A stretch of 64,000 nt of DNA from Pontibaca methylaminivorans. GTDB taxonomy: Bacteria > Pseudomonadota > Alphaproteobacteria > Rhodobacterales > Rhodobacteraceae. The translations under genes were made by a program, and so were the position numbers. This document shows positions 28,313-38,852 of this stretch, in pieces; position 1 is the stretch's first letter, and the number at the start of each line of letters is the position of its first letter. A model generated the notes under the pieces. The model was not told where the DNA came from. It ran no database searches and saw nothing but the letters and a program-made list of their open reading frames with translations. Where the stretch lies: assembly GCF_900156525.1 (NCBI RefSeq), contig NZ_FTPS01000001.1, forward strand, positions 2,170,001 to 2,234,000. Direction: 5' to 3'.

Positions 28313-29110
28313 TCAGTCGGCGACGGCATAGGCGTCGGCGTAACCTGCGGCCTTTGCCTTTGTCAAAAGAGTCATGCGCTCGCTTTCGCTTTGCGCCGGC
28401 CCAGCGAGGACGCGCCAGGAGGATTTGTCACCGGCGCTGTGTTCGCGCAACTGTGCGGGAAGCCCGGCGCCGCGCAGTTGCGCGGCCGCGCGCTCGGCGT
28501 TCTGTTCGGTGCTGAAGATCCCGACCTGCACGAAGGGGCGCGAAAGAGTCGTCGCCGGTTCCGCGCCAGCGCCCGCCTCTGGTGGATCCGCTGCGGCCGG
28601 GGTTTCTGATGCGGCGGCACCGTCTCCGGCGGGTTCGGTCTCGGGCGGCGTTTCGGCCTCAGGTGCGCGTTTCAGGGCGATCACGTCAAGTTCGGCCGGC
28701 GCCCCGGCCAGCAGGCCAAGCGCCGCCGCCGCTTCCGACGAGACCTGGAAGCGTGGGCCGGGCAGGGCGCGTTCGCGCCGGAACAGCGCCCCGACGATGG
28801 TTTTCTGATTGCTCTGGTTGCGGATCCGCACCCGCTGGGGATCGTTCACATCGGGATGCGCGACCCAGATGCCGCCAAGCGACGGGCGCCCGTCCCACAG
28901 CCCGGTTTCGGTCCTTGCGAAAAGCTCGGGTGCCTCGATGTCGCCGCCCTCGGGCTGCGGGGCAGGCGACGCCTTTGCCGTGGCGGTTGCATCCTTGCCC
29001 TTCAGGAAGCCGAGCGGGGAGTTTTCCCCGCAACCGGCAAGTGCCGCCGCAACCAGGAGTCCCCCGGTCATCTGCAGGAGTCGCCTGCTGGACACGATAT
29101 TCCGTTTCAT
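28313..29110 (-). CDS. SPOR-domain lipoprotein
   Basis: This 265-residue protein starts at ATG 29110 with a signal peptide ending in the lipobox LAGC (Cys about 27). The middle is variable and rich in Pro, Ala and Glu. The last 75 residues form a SPOR domain (FVQVGIFSTEQNAERAAAQLRG, then WRVLAGPAQSESERMTLLTKAK), which binds denuded glycan strands at division sites. An RlpA-like domain in the middle is uncertain, since the typical double-psi motifs are weak. Neighbouring dac supports a peptidoglycan role. Confidence 0.83.
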   Translation of the reverse strand: MKRNIVSSRRLLQMTGGLLVAAALAGCGENSPLGFLKGKDATATAKASPAPQPEGGDIEAPELFARTETGLWDGRPSLGGIWVAHPDVNDPQRVRIRNQSNQKTIVGALFRRERALPGPRFQVSSEAAAALGLLAGAPAELDVIALKRAPEAETPPETEPAGDGAAASETPAAADPPEAGAGAEPATTLSRPFVQVGIFSTEQNAERAAAQLRGAGLPAQLREHSAGDKSSWRVLAGPAQSESERMTLLTKAKAAGYADAYAVAD

Positions 29111-29456
29111 CGTCTGTCCCTGCCTGTCCGTCCGGGGCGCGCACTGCCGGGCCGCTCTGCGATGGCGGTTTCCGGGCATGGGCGGAAACTGCCCGCGCTG
29201 CTGTTGGCAACATAGCGACAGCCGCGCGGCAGGGAAAGTCCGCGAAGGCGCTTCGGGCGGATTTCCCCCGGCATATCCGGCGCGGCGTTTCGCCGGCTGC
29301 CTGCGCGATGTTTCAGGAGTTCGTTGCGCTGCGGACACTTGGCTTGCCGATAAAGGCGCGTTAAGAGGTGACGGATCCATTCAGGATGCGCCGGAGGCCG
29401 CAGGCACTCGCGCGGGGAACGGCGAGAGAGACGGGCGAGAGGGACGACCGGGCGGC
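29111..29456. other. Divergent intergenic region of 346 bp
   Basis: This gap separates the SPOR lipoprotein gene (minus) and the yfgM-like gene (plus) and must hold both promoters. Long frames cross it, but none has coding character of its own. I see no RNA gene or clear repeat. Confidence 0.5.
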
Positions 29457-30149
29457 ATGAGCCAGAGCGACAGCTTTATCAACGAAGTCACCGAAGAGGT
29501 GCGCCGCGACCGGCTCAAGGCGCTGATGCGGCGCTATGGCTGGATCGTCGCGCTCGTGGTCGTGGTGGCGCTGGTGGCGGCCGGGGGATATGAGCTGCGC
29601 AAGGTGATGGCCAATTCGCGTGCCGAGGAACTCGGCGATGCCATTCTTGCCGCGCTCGAGAACGACGAACTCGATGCCCGGCAGGACGCGCTGCAGGCGA
29701 TCGAGGCGCGCAGCACCGGCGGCAAGGCCGTGGTGGCGTTCCTGACCGCTGCCGCCGAGGCCCGCTCGGGCGAGAACGACGCGGCGGTGGCGCGACTGGA
29801 AGAAATCGCGGGCGATGGCGACCTGCCCGTAATCTATCGCCAGATCGCCGCCTTCAAGGCGCTGACCCTGCAGGGCGAAACGCTGCCGCCGGCAGAGCGG
29901 CGCCAGAGGTTCGAGGCGCTGGCGACGCCCGGCGCGCCGCTGCGGCTGCTGGCGCAGGAACAGCTTGCGCTGATCGACATCGAAGAGAATGAGCGGGAAG
30001 CGGCCATCGAGCGCCTGCAGGAGCTTCGCAATGACGCCGAGGCGCCTGCGGACTTGCAACAACGCGCGGCACGGGTGATTGTGGCGCTTGGCGGCTCGGT
30101 CACGGACGGCCCCTCGGGGCGTGCCGATACGGAACCGGGAGAAGGGTGA
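29457..30149 (+). CDS. YfgM-like tetratricopeptide membrane protein
   Basis: This 230-residue protein has a short cytoplasmic start, one TM helix (about 26-46, WIVALVVVVALVAAGGYELRK) and a periplasmic helical TPR-like domain (TPR_21 family). The family N-terminus SFINEVTEEVRRDRLKALMRRYGW is clear. YfgM associates with the SecYEG translocon and periplasmic chaperones. It precedes a bamB-like gene and der, the same order as yfgM-bamB-der in enterobacteria. ATG 29457 is taken because the domain starts here; a longer frame upstream is not family-like. Confidence 0.85.
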   Translation: MSQSDSFINEVTEEVRRDRLKALMRRYGWIVALVVVVALVAAGGYELRKVMANSRAEELGDAILAALENDELDARQDALQAIEARSTGGKAVVAFLTAAAEARSGENDAAVARLEEIAGDGDLPVIYRQIAAFKALTLQGETLPPAERRQRFEALATPGAPLRLLAQEQLALIDIEENEREAAIERLQELRNDAEAPADLQQRAARVIVALGGSVTDGPSGRADTEPGEG

Positions 30150-30264
30150 CGCGACATCCGCCGTGCTGCCGCCCGCTGCACGACGGCTGTGACGCTCTTC
30201 CGGGTGAAACAGGAGCCCGGCCGAACGAGACGGAAACGAGACAAGGCAGGACAGGCCGACAAAG

Positions 30265-31602
30265 ATGACTCCAGCGACCATCCCCTCCCGCTTCGGGCTT
30301 GCCTGCGTTCTGGGCAGTGCCCTTCTGCTTTCGGCCTGCGCGGAAAAGCAGGTCATCCTCCCCGGCGAGCGCGAGTCGGTGCGCCCGGAGGCCGACCTGT
30401 CCGAAAGCCGGATCCGGCTCGACGGCAATACTGCCCGCGCCATTCAACTGCCGGCGCAGCGGGTCAATGCCGAGTGGACGCAGGGCATCGGCTCCCCCGC
30501 CTTCCGGGTCGATCATGCGGCGCTCGGCGGGCAGCTTCAGCATCTTTGGGAAGTGCCGATCGGCAATCCCGACAGCCGCCGGGCCCGCATCACCGCAAGC
30601 CCGGTCGTGGGCGGGGGGCTTGTCTATACGCTCGATTCCGGCGCGCAGGTCTCGGCAGTCACCCCCGAAGGTGCTGTCGCCTGGAGCACGAACCTCACGC
30701 CGGCAAGCGAACGGGCGATCGATTCGACCGGCGGCGGGCTCGCCTATGCGAACGGAACGGTCTATATTTCCTCGGGCTTCGGCCTGCTTTCTGCGCTTGA
30801 TGCGCGCACGGGCGAACTGCGCTGGCGCCAGAAGCTCGAGGCGAACGGCAGCGGCATGCCGCTGGTGCGCGACGGGGTCGTCTATGTCGTCGCCGGCGAT
30901 CATACCGGGTGGGCCGTCGATGCCGGGAACGGGCGCGTGCTCTGGCAGATCATGGGAGCGCCGAGCGTGACCACCGTGCTGGGCTCGGGGGCACCGGCGA
31001 CCAGCAGCGATCTGGTGGTGTTCGGTTTCGGCTCGGGCGATCTGGTTGCGGCCTTCCGGCAGGGCGGCATGCGCCACTGGGCCGAGGCGGTGGCCGGCAA
31101 CCGTCTGGGGCGTGCCGTTTCCCGCATCAGCGACGTGACCGGTGCGCCGGTGATCGCGGGTGACCGGATATTCGCCGGCAGCCATTCCGGCCGGCTCGCC
31201 GCCTTCGATCTGCATGGGGGCGAGGAACTCTGGCTCGCACGGCAAGGGGCGCTCGGCCCGGTCTGGCCGGCGGGGGACAGCGTCTTTGCCGTGACCGACC
31301 TCAACCAGCTCGCGCGGTTCGATGCGAGCAACGGCTCCCCGATCTGGGCGGCGGATCTGCCCGGCTTCGTGAACGACAAGCCCCGCAAGCGCGGCGAGAC
31401 CTGGGCCCATTACGGCCCGATCCTGGCCGGCGGGCGCATCATCACCGCCAGCAATGACGGGCTGCTGCGCTTCTTTTCGCCCGAAAGCGGGCAGCTTGTC
31501 GGTCAGGTCGAGGTGCCCGGCGGTGCGACCACGGAGCCGGTGGTCGCAAACCGGACGCTCTATGTGGTGAGCAGCGACGGCAAGCTGCACGCCTACCGTT
31601 AA
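30265..31602 (+). CDS. bamB: PQQ-repeat outer-membrane assembly lipoprotein (BamB-like)
   Basis: This 445-residue lipoprotein (lipobox LSAC, Cys about 25) is followed by about eight beta-propeller blades of the PQQ type, seen as repeated VYxxxxxGxxxALDxxxGxxxW patterns such as LLSALDARTGELRWRQKL and WAVDAGNGRVLWQI. BamB scaffolds the BAM complex, which inserts outer-membrane proteins. The place between yfgM-like and der supports the assignment, though sequence alone cannot exclude another propeller protein. Confidence 0.85.
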   Translation: MTPATIPSRFGLACVLGSALLLSACAEKQVILPGERESVRPEADLSESRIRLDGNTARAIQLPAQRVNAEWTQGIGSPAFRVDHAALGGQLQHLWEVPIGNPDSRRARITASPVVGGGLVYTLDSGAQVSAVTPEGAVAWSTNLTPASERAIDSTGGGLAYANGTVYISSGFGLLSALDARTGELRWRQKLEANGSGMPLVRDGVVYVVAGDHTGWAVDAGNGRVLWQIMGAPSVTTVLGSGAPATSSDLVVFGFGSGDLVAAFRQGGMRHWAEAVAGNRLGRAVSRISDVTGAPVIAGDRIFAGSHSGRLAAFDLHGGEELWLARQGALGPVWPAGDSVFAVTDLNQLARFDASNGSPIWAADLPGFVNDKPRKRGETWAHYGPILAGGRIITASNDGLLRFFSPESGQLVGQVEVPGGATTEPVVANRTLYVVSSDGKLHAYR

Positions 31603-31671
31603 CCACACCTGCCGCCGATCGCGGGCCGGGCAGGGAAGGAACAGCCGCTTTGCGGCACATGAGTGCACGCC

Positions 31672-33198
31672 ATGACCTTTACCCTCGCGATCATAGGGCG
31701 GCCCAATGTGGGCAAGTCCACCCTGTTCAATCGCCTTGTCGGCAAGCGGCTGGCGCTGGTCGATGACACCCCGGGCGTCACCCGCGACCTGCGCGAAGGC
31801 GCGGCGCGGCTTGGCGATCTGCGCTTTCGGGTGATCGACACGGCGGGGCTGGAACTCGTGACGGACGACAGCCTGCAGGGGCGCATGCGCCGGCTGACCG
31901 AACGCGCGATCGGCATGGCCGATGCCTGCCTGTTCATGATCGACGCCCGGGCCGGCGTGACCCCGAGCGATGAAATTCTTGCCGATCTTCTGCGCCGGCG
32001 CGACGTTCCGGTGATCCTTGCCGCGAACAAGGCCGAGGGCCGCGCCGGCGAGGCGGGCGCGGTCGAGGCCTGGGCGCTCGGCCTTGGCGAACCGCTGCCG
32101 CTCTCGGCCGAACACGGCGAGGGGATGGCCGAGCTTCATGCGAGGCTGGCTCCGCTCGTCGACGAATACGCCCTGCCGCTTGCCGATCCTGACGAGTCAG
32201 AAGAGCCCGAGACCGATGTCGATCTCGATGATGACGAGTTCGACGAGGAGGACGGGAATGACGGGGAAATCCGCGGGGGCAAGACGCGGGCCGGGGCGAT
32301 CGACCCGTCGCGGCCGCTGCAGGTTGCGGTGATCGGGCGGCCGAATGCGGGCAAATCCACGCTCATCAACCGGATCATTGGCGACGAGCGGCTGCTGACC
32401 GGCCCCGAAGCCGGAATCACGCGGGATTCGATCGCGCTCGACATCGACTGGGGCGGCACCCGCATGCGGATTTTCGACACCGCCGGCATGCGGCGCAAGG
32501 CGCGGGTGCAGGAAAAGCTGGAAAAACTTTCGGTCGGGGATGCGCTTCGGGCGGTGAAATTCGCCGAGGTCGTGGTGGTGCTGCTCGACGCGGCGATTCC
32601 CTTCGAGAGCCAGGATCTGCGAATCGCCGATCTGGCCGAGCGTGAAGGCCGCGCGGTGGTGGTGGCGGTGAACAAATGGGATCTGGAGCCGGCCCCGAAC
32701 CAGAAACTGCGCGATCTGCGCGAAGCCTTCGAGCGGCTGCTGCCCCAGCTTCGCGGGGCGCCGCTGGTCACGGTTTCGGCGCAGACCGGGCAGGGGATCG
32801 AACAGCTTCGCGCCGCGATCCTGCGCGCCTATGATGTCTGGAACCGGCGCGTTCCGACCGCTCGGCTGAACCGCTGGCTGGCCGAGATGCTGGCCCAGCA
32901 TCCGCCCCCCGCGCCGCAGGGGCGGCGGATAAGGTTGCGCTATATCACACAGGCCAAGACCCGCCCGCCCGGTTTCGTGGTCATGTGCAACCAGTCCGAC
33001 AAGATCCCCGAAAGCTATACGCGCTATCTGATCAACGGGCTGCGCGACGATTTCGACATGCCCGGCACGCCGATCCGGCTGCACCTGCGCGAACAGGGCG
33101 GGCAGAACCCCTATCGGAGCCGTCGCAAGCCGGGGCCGTCGCGGCTGCGCAAGCATCTCGAGGGGCGGCGGCCGGTTGACCGGCGCCCGAAACGCTAG
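31672..33198 (+). CDS. der: Ribosome assembly GTPase Der (EngA)
   Basis: This 508-residue protein has two tandem GTPase domains and a C-terminal KH-like domain; it acts in 50S subunit maturation. Domain 1 shows [13 protein letters not shown] and AANKAE; domain 2 shows [17 protein letters not shown] and NKWD. The linker between them (about 176-208) is an unusually acidic stretch of Asp and Glu. The tail is basic ([12 protein letters not shown]). I prefer ATG 31672 (MTFTLAIIG); a GTG 9 bases upstream is possible. Confidence 0.95.
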   Translation: MTFTLAIIGRPNVGKSTLFNRLVGKRLALVDDTPGVTRDLREGAARLGDLRFRVIDTAGLELVTDDSLQGRMRRLTERAIGMADACLFMIDARAGVTPSDEILADLLRRRDVPVILAANKAEGRAGEAGAVEAWALGLGEPLPLSAEHGEGMAELHARLAPLVDEYALPLADPDESEEPETDVDLDDDEFDEEDGNDGEIRGGKTRAGAIDPSRPLQVAVIGRPNAGKSTLINRIIGDERLLTGPEAGITRDSIALDIDWGGTRMRIFDTAGMRRKARVQEKLEKLSVGDALRAVKFAEVVVVLLDAAIPFESQDLRIADLAEREGRAVVVAVNKWDLEPAPNQKLRDLREAFERLLPQLRGAPLVTVSAQTGQGIEQLRAAILRAYDVWNRRVPTARLNRWLAEMLAQHPPPAPQGRRIRLRYITQAKTRPPGFVVMCNQSDKIPESYTRYLINGLRDDFDMPGTPIRLHLREQGGQNPYRSRRKPGPSRLRKHLEGRRPVDRRPKR

Positions 33199-33260
33199 CG
33201 CTGCGGGCCCGCCGCGGCGGAGAGGGCTGCCGCCGGCAGCCCCCGCCCGGGCCGGGGATT

Positions 33261-34553
33261 TCAGATCAGGTTGCCGTCGATGCTCAGCATGGTGCGCCCG
33301 CCCAGATAGGGCGCAAGCACGGCGGGCAGGCGGACCGAGCCGTCCTCCTGCTGGCCGTTTTCCAGCACCGCGATCAGGGTGCGCCCGACCGCGAGCCCGG
33401 AGCCGTTCAGCGTGTGCACGAACTGCGGCTTGTCCCCTGCTGCGGGGCGGAACCGCGCATTCATGCGGCGGGCCTGAAACGCGCCGGTGGTCGAGACGCT
33501 GGAGATCTCGCGATAGGTGTCCTGCCCGGGCAGCCAGGCTTCGACGTCATAGGTGCGCCGCGCCCCGAACCCCATGTCGCCGGTGCACAGAAGCACCGTG
33601 CGGTAAGGCACTTCGAGGCGTTCCAGCAGGTTTTCGGCGCAGCGCAGCATGCGCCTGTGCTCGGCCTCGCTGTCCTCGGGGCGGGTGATGCTGACCATCT
33701 CGACCTTTTCGAACTGGTGCTGGCGCAGCATGCCCTTGGTGTCCTTGCCGGCGCTGCCCGCCTCCGAGCGGAAACAGACCGTGTGGGCGGTCAGGCGAAT
33801 CGGCAGGTCATCCGCGCGCAGGATCTGGTCTGCCACCGAATAGGTGAGCGGGACTTCCGAGGTCGGCACCAGCCACCAGCCATTCGTGGTCTCGTAGCTG
33901 TCGCCGCCGAATTTCGGCAGCTTGTCGGTGCCGAACATCGCTTCGGGGCGCACCAGGACCGGGCAGTTCACCTCGGTCAGGCCGTTTTCGGAGATATGCG
34001 TGTCCAGCATGAACTGCGCAAGCGCGCGGTGGATGCGGGCCACGCCCCGGCCGAGGTTGACGAAGCGCGCGCCCGATGTCCGCGCGGCGGTCTCGAAATC
34101 CATGCCGGCGGCGGCGCCCTTGATCTCGAAATGTTCCTTCGGGGCAAAGCCGAAATCGCGCCGCTCGCCCCAGCGGTTCACCTCAATGTTATCGGTCTCG
34201 TCCGCGCCGTCCGGCACGTCGTCGGCGGGCAGATTCGGAATCCGCGCGAGCTTGTCGGCCAGCGCCGCGTCAAGGGTGCGGGCCTGTTCCTGCAGGGTGG
34301 AGATTTCCGATTTCTTCCGGGCGACAAGGTCGCGAAGGCGCTCGAACTCGGCCTCGTCGCCGCGCGCCTTGGCCGCACCCACTTCTTTTGCGGCGCGATT
34401 CTGCTCGGCCTGGGCGGTTTCGGCCGCGAGGATGCTTTCGCGGCGCTTTTCGTCAAGGTGCAGAAGCTCGGCCGTCACGCCGGATTCGCCCCGGCGGGCC
34501 AGCGCGGCGTCAAAGGCTTCGGGGGCTTCGCGGATGGCGCGTATATCGTGCAT
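33261..34553 (-). CDS. serS: Seryl-tRNA synthetase
   Basis: This 430-residue class IIa synthetase has an N-terminal coiled-coil arm (about 25-105, [22 protein letters not shown]). The catalytic core has TSEVPLT, motif 2 [15 protein letters not shown] with QHQFEKVE, and motif 3 [12 protein letters not shown]. It is convergent with der and divergent from yajC. Confidence 0.96.
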   Translation of the reverse strand: MHDIRAIREAPEAFDAALARRGESGVTAELLHLDEKRRESILAAETAQAEQNRAAKEVGAAKARGDEAEFERLRDLVARKKSEISTLQEQARTLDAALADKLARIPNLPADDVPDGADETDNIEVNRWGERRDFGFAPKEHFEIKGAAAGMDFETAARTSGARFVNLGRGVARIHRALAQFMLDTHISENGLTEVNCPVLVRPEAMFGTDKLPKFGGDSYETTNGWWLVPTSEVPLTYSVADQILRADDLPIRLTAHTVCFRSEAGSAGKDTKGMLRQHQFEKVEMVSITRPEDSEAEHRRMLRCAENLLERLEVPYRTVLLCTGDMGFGARRTYDVEAWLPGQDTYREISSVSTTGAFQARRMNARFRPAAGDKPQFVHTLNGSGLAVGRTLIAVLENGQQEDGSVRLPAVLAPYLGGRTMLSIDGNLI

Positions 34554-34758
34554 TCGTGCTGTCCCTGATCGTTGAATCGCCGCCCATCATGACGCAACGC
34601 AGCGGCGAGTGTAAGAGTGCTGTTGCCGCCTGACGCGCCTTGCATTGCGGGGCTTCTGCGCTTAGGTTCCGCGAAATTCTCCGGCCGGGTCTGACCCGGC
34701 CCAGCCCGGCCAGACCGGACAATGCGCCCGATAGAGCCCGATACAGAAGGATCCCCTG

Positions 34759-35043
34759 ATGGACACCAGCGCAATCGCCCAGTTTCTTCCGCTGATCCTG
34801 ATCTTCGTGATCATGTACTTCCTGCTGATCCGGCCCCAGCAGAAACGCGCCAAGGCCCATACGGCCATGGTCGAGGCGCTGCGGCGCGGCGATATCGTCA
34901 TCACCCAGGGCGGCGTGATCGGCAAGGTGGTCAAGGTCCGCGACGACAACGAACTCGAGGTCGAGATCGCCGAGAACGTCAAGGTGCGCGTCGTGCGCAA
35001 CTCGATCACCAGCGTCGCCAGCAAGACCGAGCCGGCCAGCTGA
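34759..35043 (+). CDS. yajC: Preprotein translocase subunit YajC
   Basis: This 94-residue single-TM protein (helix about 7-25, PLILIFVIMYFLLIRPQQK) has the typical RPQQKR junction and a basic cytoplasmic GDIVITQGGVIGKV domain. YajC joins SecDF at the translocon. AGAAGGA lies 8-14 bases upstream of the ATG. secD follows after 33 bp. Confidence 0.95.
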   Translation: MDTSAIAQFLPLILIFVIMYFLLIRPQQKRAKAHTAMVEALRRGDIVITQGGVIGKVVKVRDDNELEVEIAENVKVRVVRNSITSVASKTEPAS

Positions 35044-35076
35044 CATCTTTCCGCAGGCTGACCGGAAGGCGAGGCT

Positions 35077-36741
35077 ATGTTTCGGATCAATATCTGGGTA
35101 CGGGTGCTGATCGGCCTGATCTGCCTTGGCGGCATCCTGCTTGCGTTGCCCAATGCGTTCTATCCCCGGGTCGAACAGCATAACGATGCCGTGGCCGCCA
35201 TCGCCCAGGGCGATGACAGTCCCGAGAACGAGGCCGCCGCAGCGGGCTGGCCGGGCTGGATGCCGTCGCATCTCGTCAATCTCGGCCTCGACCTGCGGGG
35301 GGGCGCGCATCTTCTGGCCGAAGTGCGGGTCGAAGACGTCTATGAAAGCCGCATGGAGGCCATGTGGCCCGAGATCCGCGATGCGCTGCGCCCCGAACGC
35401 GACACGATCGGCACCATCCGGCTGCTGACATCGCCGCCCGGCGAATTGCGCATCCGTCTCGGCAACCCGGAGGGGATGCAGCGGGCCGTGGCGCTGGTGC
35501 AGGATATCGCCCGCCCGATCCAGTCGCTGACCGGAACCGGGTCGAACGACATCGAAGTCAGACGGCAGGGGGGAGACACGCTCCTCGTGACCCTGTCGGA
35601 CGCGGAAAAACAGGCGAGCGACGACCGCACGGTGCGCCAGGCGCTCGAGATCGTGCGCCGCCGCATCGACGAGGTCGGCACGCGCGAACCGACGATCCAG
35701 CGCCAGGGCAGCAACCGGATCCTGATCCAGGTGCCCGGCATCGGCAGCGCGGCCGAGCTCAAGGACATCATCGGCACCACCGCGCAGCTGACCTTCAACC
35801 CGGTCGTCTCGATCGGCAGCGACGCCAACGCGAATCCCGGCGCGGGCAACAAGCTGCTGCCGGCGATGGACGACCCGAATGTCTATTACACGATCGAGGC
35901 CGCCCCGGTCGTCACGGGCGAGGAACTGGTCGATGCCCAGCCGAGCTATGACCAGGACGGGCGCCCGGCGGTCAGCTTCCGGTTCAACACGTCGGGGGCA
36001 CGCAAGTTCGGCAATTACACCGCCCAGAACATCGGCAGCCCCTTTGCCATCGTGCTGGATGACGAGGTGATCAGCGCGCCCGTGATCCAGAGCCACATCG
36101 CCGGCGGATCGGGCATCATCACCGGCCGCTTCACGGTCGACGAAAGCACGAGCCTTGCGGTGCTGCTGCGGGCCGGGGCGCTGCCGGCGGGGATGGATTT
36201 CCTCGAAGAGCGCACCATCGGGCCGGAGCTTGGCCAGGACAGCATCGACGCGGGCAAGATCGCGGCCATCATCGGTTTCCTGATGGTGCTGGTCTTCATG
36301 ATCCTGACCTATGGCCTGTTCGGGGTCTTCGCCAACGTGGCGCTGCTGATGAACATGGTCATCATCTTTGCCGCGCTATCCCTGATCGGGGCGACGCTCA
36401 CATTGCCGGGCATCGCGGGGATCGTGCTGACCATCGGCATGGCGGTCGATGCGAACGTGCTGATCTTCGAGCGGATCCGCGAGGAACTGCGCGCCGGACG
36501 CGGGCCGGTGCGCGCGATCGAGCTTGGCTATGAACGGGCGCTCAGCGCCATTCTGGACGGCAACATCACCACATTCATCACCGCGGTGATCCTGTTCGTC
36601 ATGGGGTCGGGGCCGGTGCGGGGCTTTGCCGTGACGCTCGGGATCGGGATCATCACCTCGCTGTTCACGGCGATCTATGTGACACGCCTGCTCACGGTCA
36701 TGTGGTTCGAGCGCCGCCGCCCCAAGACGATCGAGGTCTGA
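35077..36741 (+). CDS. secD: Protein translocase subunit SecD
   Basis: This 554-residue membrane protein uses the proton gradient to complete export of proteins through SecYEG. TM1 is near the start; LGLDLRGGAHLLAEV is the D1 motif. A large periplasmic P1 domain follows, then five TM helices with GIAGIVLTIGMAVDANVLIFERIREEL (D4/D5 region). AAGGCGAGG precedes the ATG. Only one base separates it from secF. Confidence 0.97.
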   Translation: MFRINIWVRVLIGLICLGGILLALPNAFYPRVEQHNDAVAAIAQGDDSPENEAAAAGWPGWMPSHLVNLGLDLRGGAHLLAEVRVEDVYESRMEAMWPEIRDALRPERDTIGTIRLLTSPPGELRIRLGNPEGMQRAVALVQDIARPIQSLTGTGSNDIEVRRQGGDTLLVTLSDAEKQASDDRTVRQALEIVRRRIDEVGTREPTIQRQGSNRILIQVPGIGSAAELKDIIGTTAQLTFNPVVSIGSDANANPGAGNKLLPAMDDPNVYYTIEAAPVVTGEELVDAQPSYDQDGRPAVSFRFNTSGARKFGNYTAQNIGSPFAIVLDDEVISAPVIQSHIAGGSGIITGRFTVDESTSLAVLLRAGALPAGMDFLEERTIGPELGQDSIDAGKIAAIIGFLMVLVFMILTYGLFGVFANVALLMNMVIIFAALSLIGATLTLPGIAGIVLTIGMAVDANVLIFERIREELRAGRGPVRAIELGYERALSAILDGNITTFITAVILFVMGSGPVRGFAVTLGIGIITSLFTAIYVTRLLTVMWFERRRPKTIEV

Positions 36742-36742
36742 C

Positions 36743-37711
36743 ATGCGCCTGAAACTGGTTCCCGCGGAAACGAAGTTCGACTTTTTCAGGCTGGGGTGGT
36801 TCTGGCTTGGCCTGTCCATCCTGCTGGTGATCGGCTCGATCGGTTCCTACGGGGTGCGCGGGCTGAATTACGGCATCGACTTTCTCGGCGGCACCACGAT
36901 CCGCACCGAAAGCGCGCAGACGGTGGACGTGGGCGAATATCGCGCGGCGCTGAGCGCGCTGAATCTCGGCGACGTGCTGATTTCCGAGGTCTACGACCCG
37001 AGCTTTGGCAGCGACCGCAATGTCGCCATGGTGCGGATCCAGTCGCAGGACGCCACCGCCGCGGTGACGCCCGAACTGATCGCCGAGGTCGAGGCAGCCC
37101 TGAAGGAGGTCGCGCCCGACATCCGCTTCGTTTCGGTCGAATCGGTCGGGCCCAAGGTCTCGGGCGAATTGATCCGTACGGCGATCCTGGCCGTCGCGGG
37201 CGCGCTTGGGGCAATCCTGATCTATGTCTGGTTCCGCTTCGAGTGGCAGTTCGGCGTCGGGGCGGTGCTGGCGCTGCTTCATGACGTGATCCTGACCATC
37301 GGCATCTTTTCGGTGCTGCAGATGAAATTCGACCAGACCACCATCGCGGCGCTGCTCACGATCGTCGGCTATTCGATCAACGACACGGTGGTGATCTTCG
37401 ACCGCGTTCGCGAAAACGCCCGGAAATACAAGAAAAAGCCGCTGCGCGATCTGCTGAACCTGTCGATCAACGAGACGCTTGCGCGCACGGTGATGACCGC
37501 ATTCACCACGCTGCTGGCGCTTTTCGCGCTGTTCTTCCTGGGCGGAGATGTGATCCGGGGCTTTGTCTTCGCGATGATCTGGGGGGTCGTGGTCGGAACC
37601 TATTCCTCGGTATTCGTGGCCTCGGCCGTCGTGCTGCGGCTTGGGCTCAAGCGCGACTGGACCACCCCGAACAAGCCGAGCGGCAACAAGTTCGCCGATA
37701 TCGACGCCTGA
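36743..37711 (+). CDS. secF: Protein translocase subunit SecF
   Basis: This is the 322-residue partner of SecD. It has six TM helices, GLNYGIDFLGGTTI after TM1, and TIVGYSINDTVVIFDRVRENAR in the TM4-TM5 region, as in all SecF. It lies one base after secD, so translation is probably coupled. Confidence 0.97.
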   Translation: MRLKLVPAETKFDFFRLGWFWLGLSILLVIGSIGSYGVRGLNYGIDFLGGTTIRTESAQTVDVGEYRAALSALNLGDVLISEVYDPSFGSDRNVAMVRIQSQDATAAVTPELIAEVEAALKEVAPDIRFVSVESVGPKVSGELIRTAILAVAGALGAILIYVWFRFEWQFGVGAVLALLHDVILTIGIFSVLQMKFDQTTIAALLTIVGYSINDTVVIFDRVRENARKYKKKPLRDLLNLSINETLARTVMTAFTTLLALFALFFLGGDVIRGFVFAMIWGVVVGTYSSVFVASAVVLRLGLKRDWTTPNKPSGNKFADIDA

Positions 37712-37821
37712 GGGCAAGGCGCCCCGCGGGCAGGGTGGTTCGGCAGCGCCGCCGGTTCGTCCCGTTTGTCGGCGCGCCGGTTTCCTGTCATCCTGCGGGC
37801 CTTGCCGTGCCGGGGGAGCAA

Positions 37822-38178
37822 ATGATGCAGATCAACGAGGTGAGCTTTGGCGATGCCATGCCGGTCGACGGCTACGGCCCCGGTTTCTTCCGCCTGGGGG
37901 GCGAGATCCGCAGCGGCGCGATCCTGATCAGCCCGCTCGGCGCGCGCTCCTGGGGCGGATTTGAATCGCTCGATCCGCTGCTGGCCCTGTCGGGGGTGGT
38001 CGATGTCCTTTTCATCGGCACCGGGGCCGAGATCGCCCATCTGCCCGAGAGGCTGCGCCATGCGCTCGACGACGCCGGGGTCGGAATCGAAACCATGGCT
38101 TCCCCTGCCGCCTGCCGCACCTATAACGTGCTCCTGGCCGAGGGGCGGCGCGTTGCGCTTGCGGCCCTGCCGGTGTGA
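37822..38178 (+). CDS. Mth938-like domain protein
   Basis: This 118-residue protein of the Mth938 family (related to mitochondrial NDUFAF3) has VDGYGPGFFRLGG, ISPLGARSWGG and the C-terminal MASPAACRTYNVLLAEGRRV block. In alphaproteobacteria it usually follows secDF; a role in complex I assembly or membrane-protein biogenesis is inferred from NDUFAF3 only. GGGGGAG sits 5-11 bases before ATG 37822, with a second ATG directly after. Confidence 0.85.
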   Translation: MMQINEVSFGDAMPVDGYGPGFFRLGGEIRSGAILISPLGARSWGGFESLDPLLALSGVVDVLFIGTGAEIAHLPERLRHALDDAGVGIETMASPAACRTYNVLLAEGRRVALAALPV

Positions 38179-38231
38179 GCCGCCGCCGGTGGCGCGGTCT
38201 GGTCGAGTGACGGGAAACGGGTGAGGGGCAC

Positions 38232-38852
38232 ATGAGGCTCGAGGTCAGCGATCTTGCCATCGCGCGGGGCGGCATCCCGGTGCTCGAAGGGGTGGCGCTT
38301 GCGCTGGACCCGGGGGCGGCCCTGGTGCTGCGCGGCCCGAACGGCATCGGCAAGACCACGCTTCTGCGCACCATCGCCGGGCTGCAGCCGCCGCTTGCCG
38401 GCCGCATCGCTGGCGGCGGAGAGCGGATCGCCTATGCCGGCCATGCCGACGGGATCAAGCCCACCCTCACCGTTGCCGAGAACCTGTCCTTCTGGGCCCG
38501 TGTCTTCGGTGGCGGCGCGATCGCACCGGCGCTCGATGCCTACGCGCTTTCGGATCTTGCCGCGCGGCCGGCCGGGGCGCTTTCCGCCGGGCAGAAGCGC
38601 CGGCTCGGACTTGCGCGGCTTCTGGTCACGGGGCGGGAACTCTGGATCCTCGATGAACCCACGGTTTCGCTCGATACGGCGGCGGTCGGGATGTTCGCGG
38701 ATGCGGTGCGGGGCCACCTCGGCCGGGGCGGGAGCGCGCTCATCGCCACGCATATCGACCTCGGGCTCGAGGCCGGGGCGCTTGATCTCACGCCATTCCG
38801 CGCCGTTCCCGCGCCGCTTGCGGCCGATGATTTCGACAGGGCATTCGCATGA
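38232..38852 (+). CDS. ccmA: Heme exporter ATP-binding protein CcmA
   Basis: This 206-residue ABC ATPase of the CcmABCD system powers release of heme-loaded CcmE. Walker A is [12 protein letters not shown], the signature [16 protein letters not shown] is the CcmA variant, and Walker B is [12 protein letters not shown]. Its stop overlaps the ccmB start (ATGA). Confidence 0.94.
   Translation: MRLEVSDLAIARGGIPVLEGVALALDPGAALVLRGPNGIGKTTLLRTIAGLQPPLAGRIAGGGERIAYAGHADGIKPTLTVAENLSFWARVFGGGAIAPALDAYALSDLAARPAGALSAGQKRRLGLARLLVTGRELWILDEPTVSLDTAAVGMFADAVRGHLGRGGSALIATHIDLGLEAGALDLTPFRAVPAPLAADDFDRAFA

Noticed and set aside
30100-32139. 679-residue minus-strand frame opposite bamB and der
   Set aside because: Spans two well-supported plus-strand genes and shows no domain.
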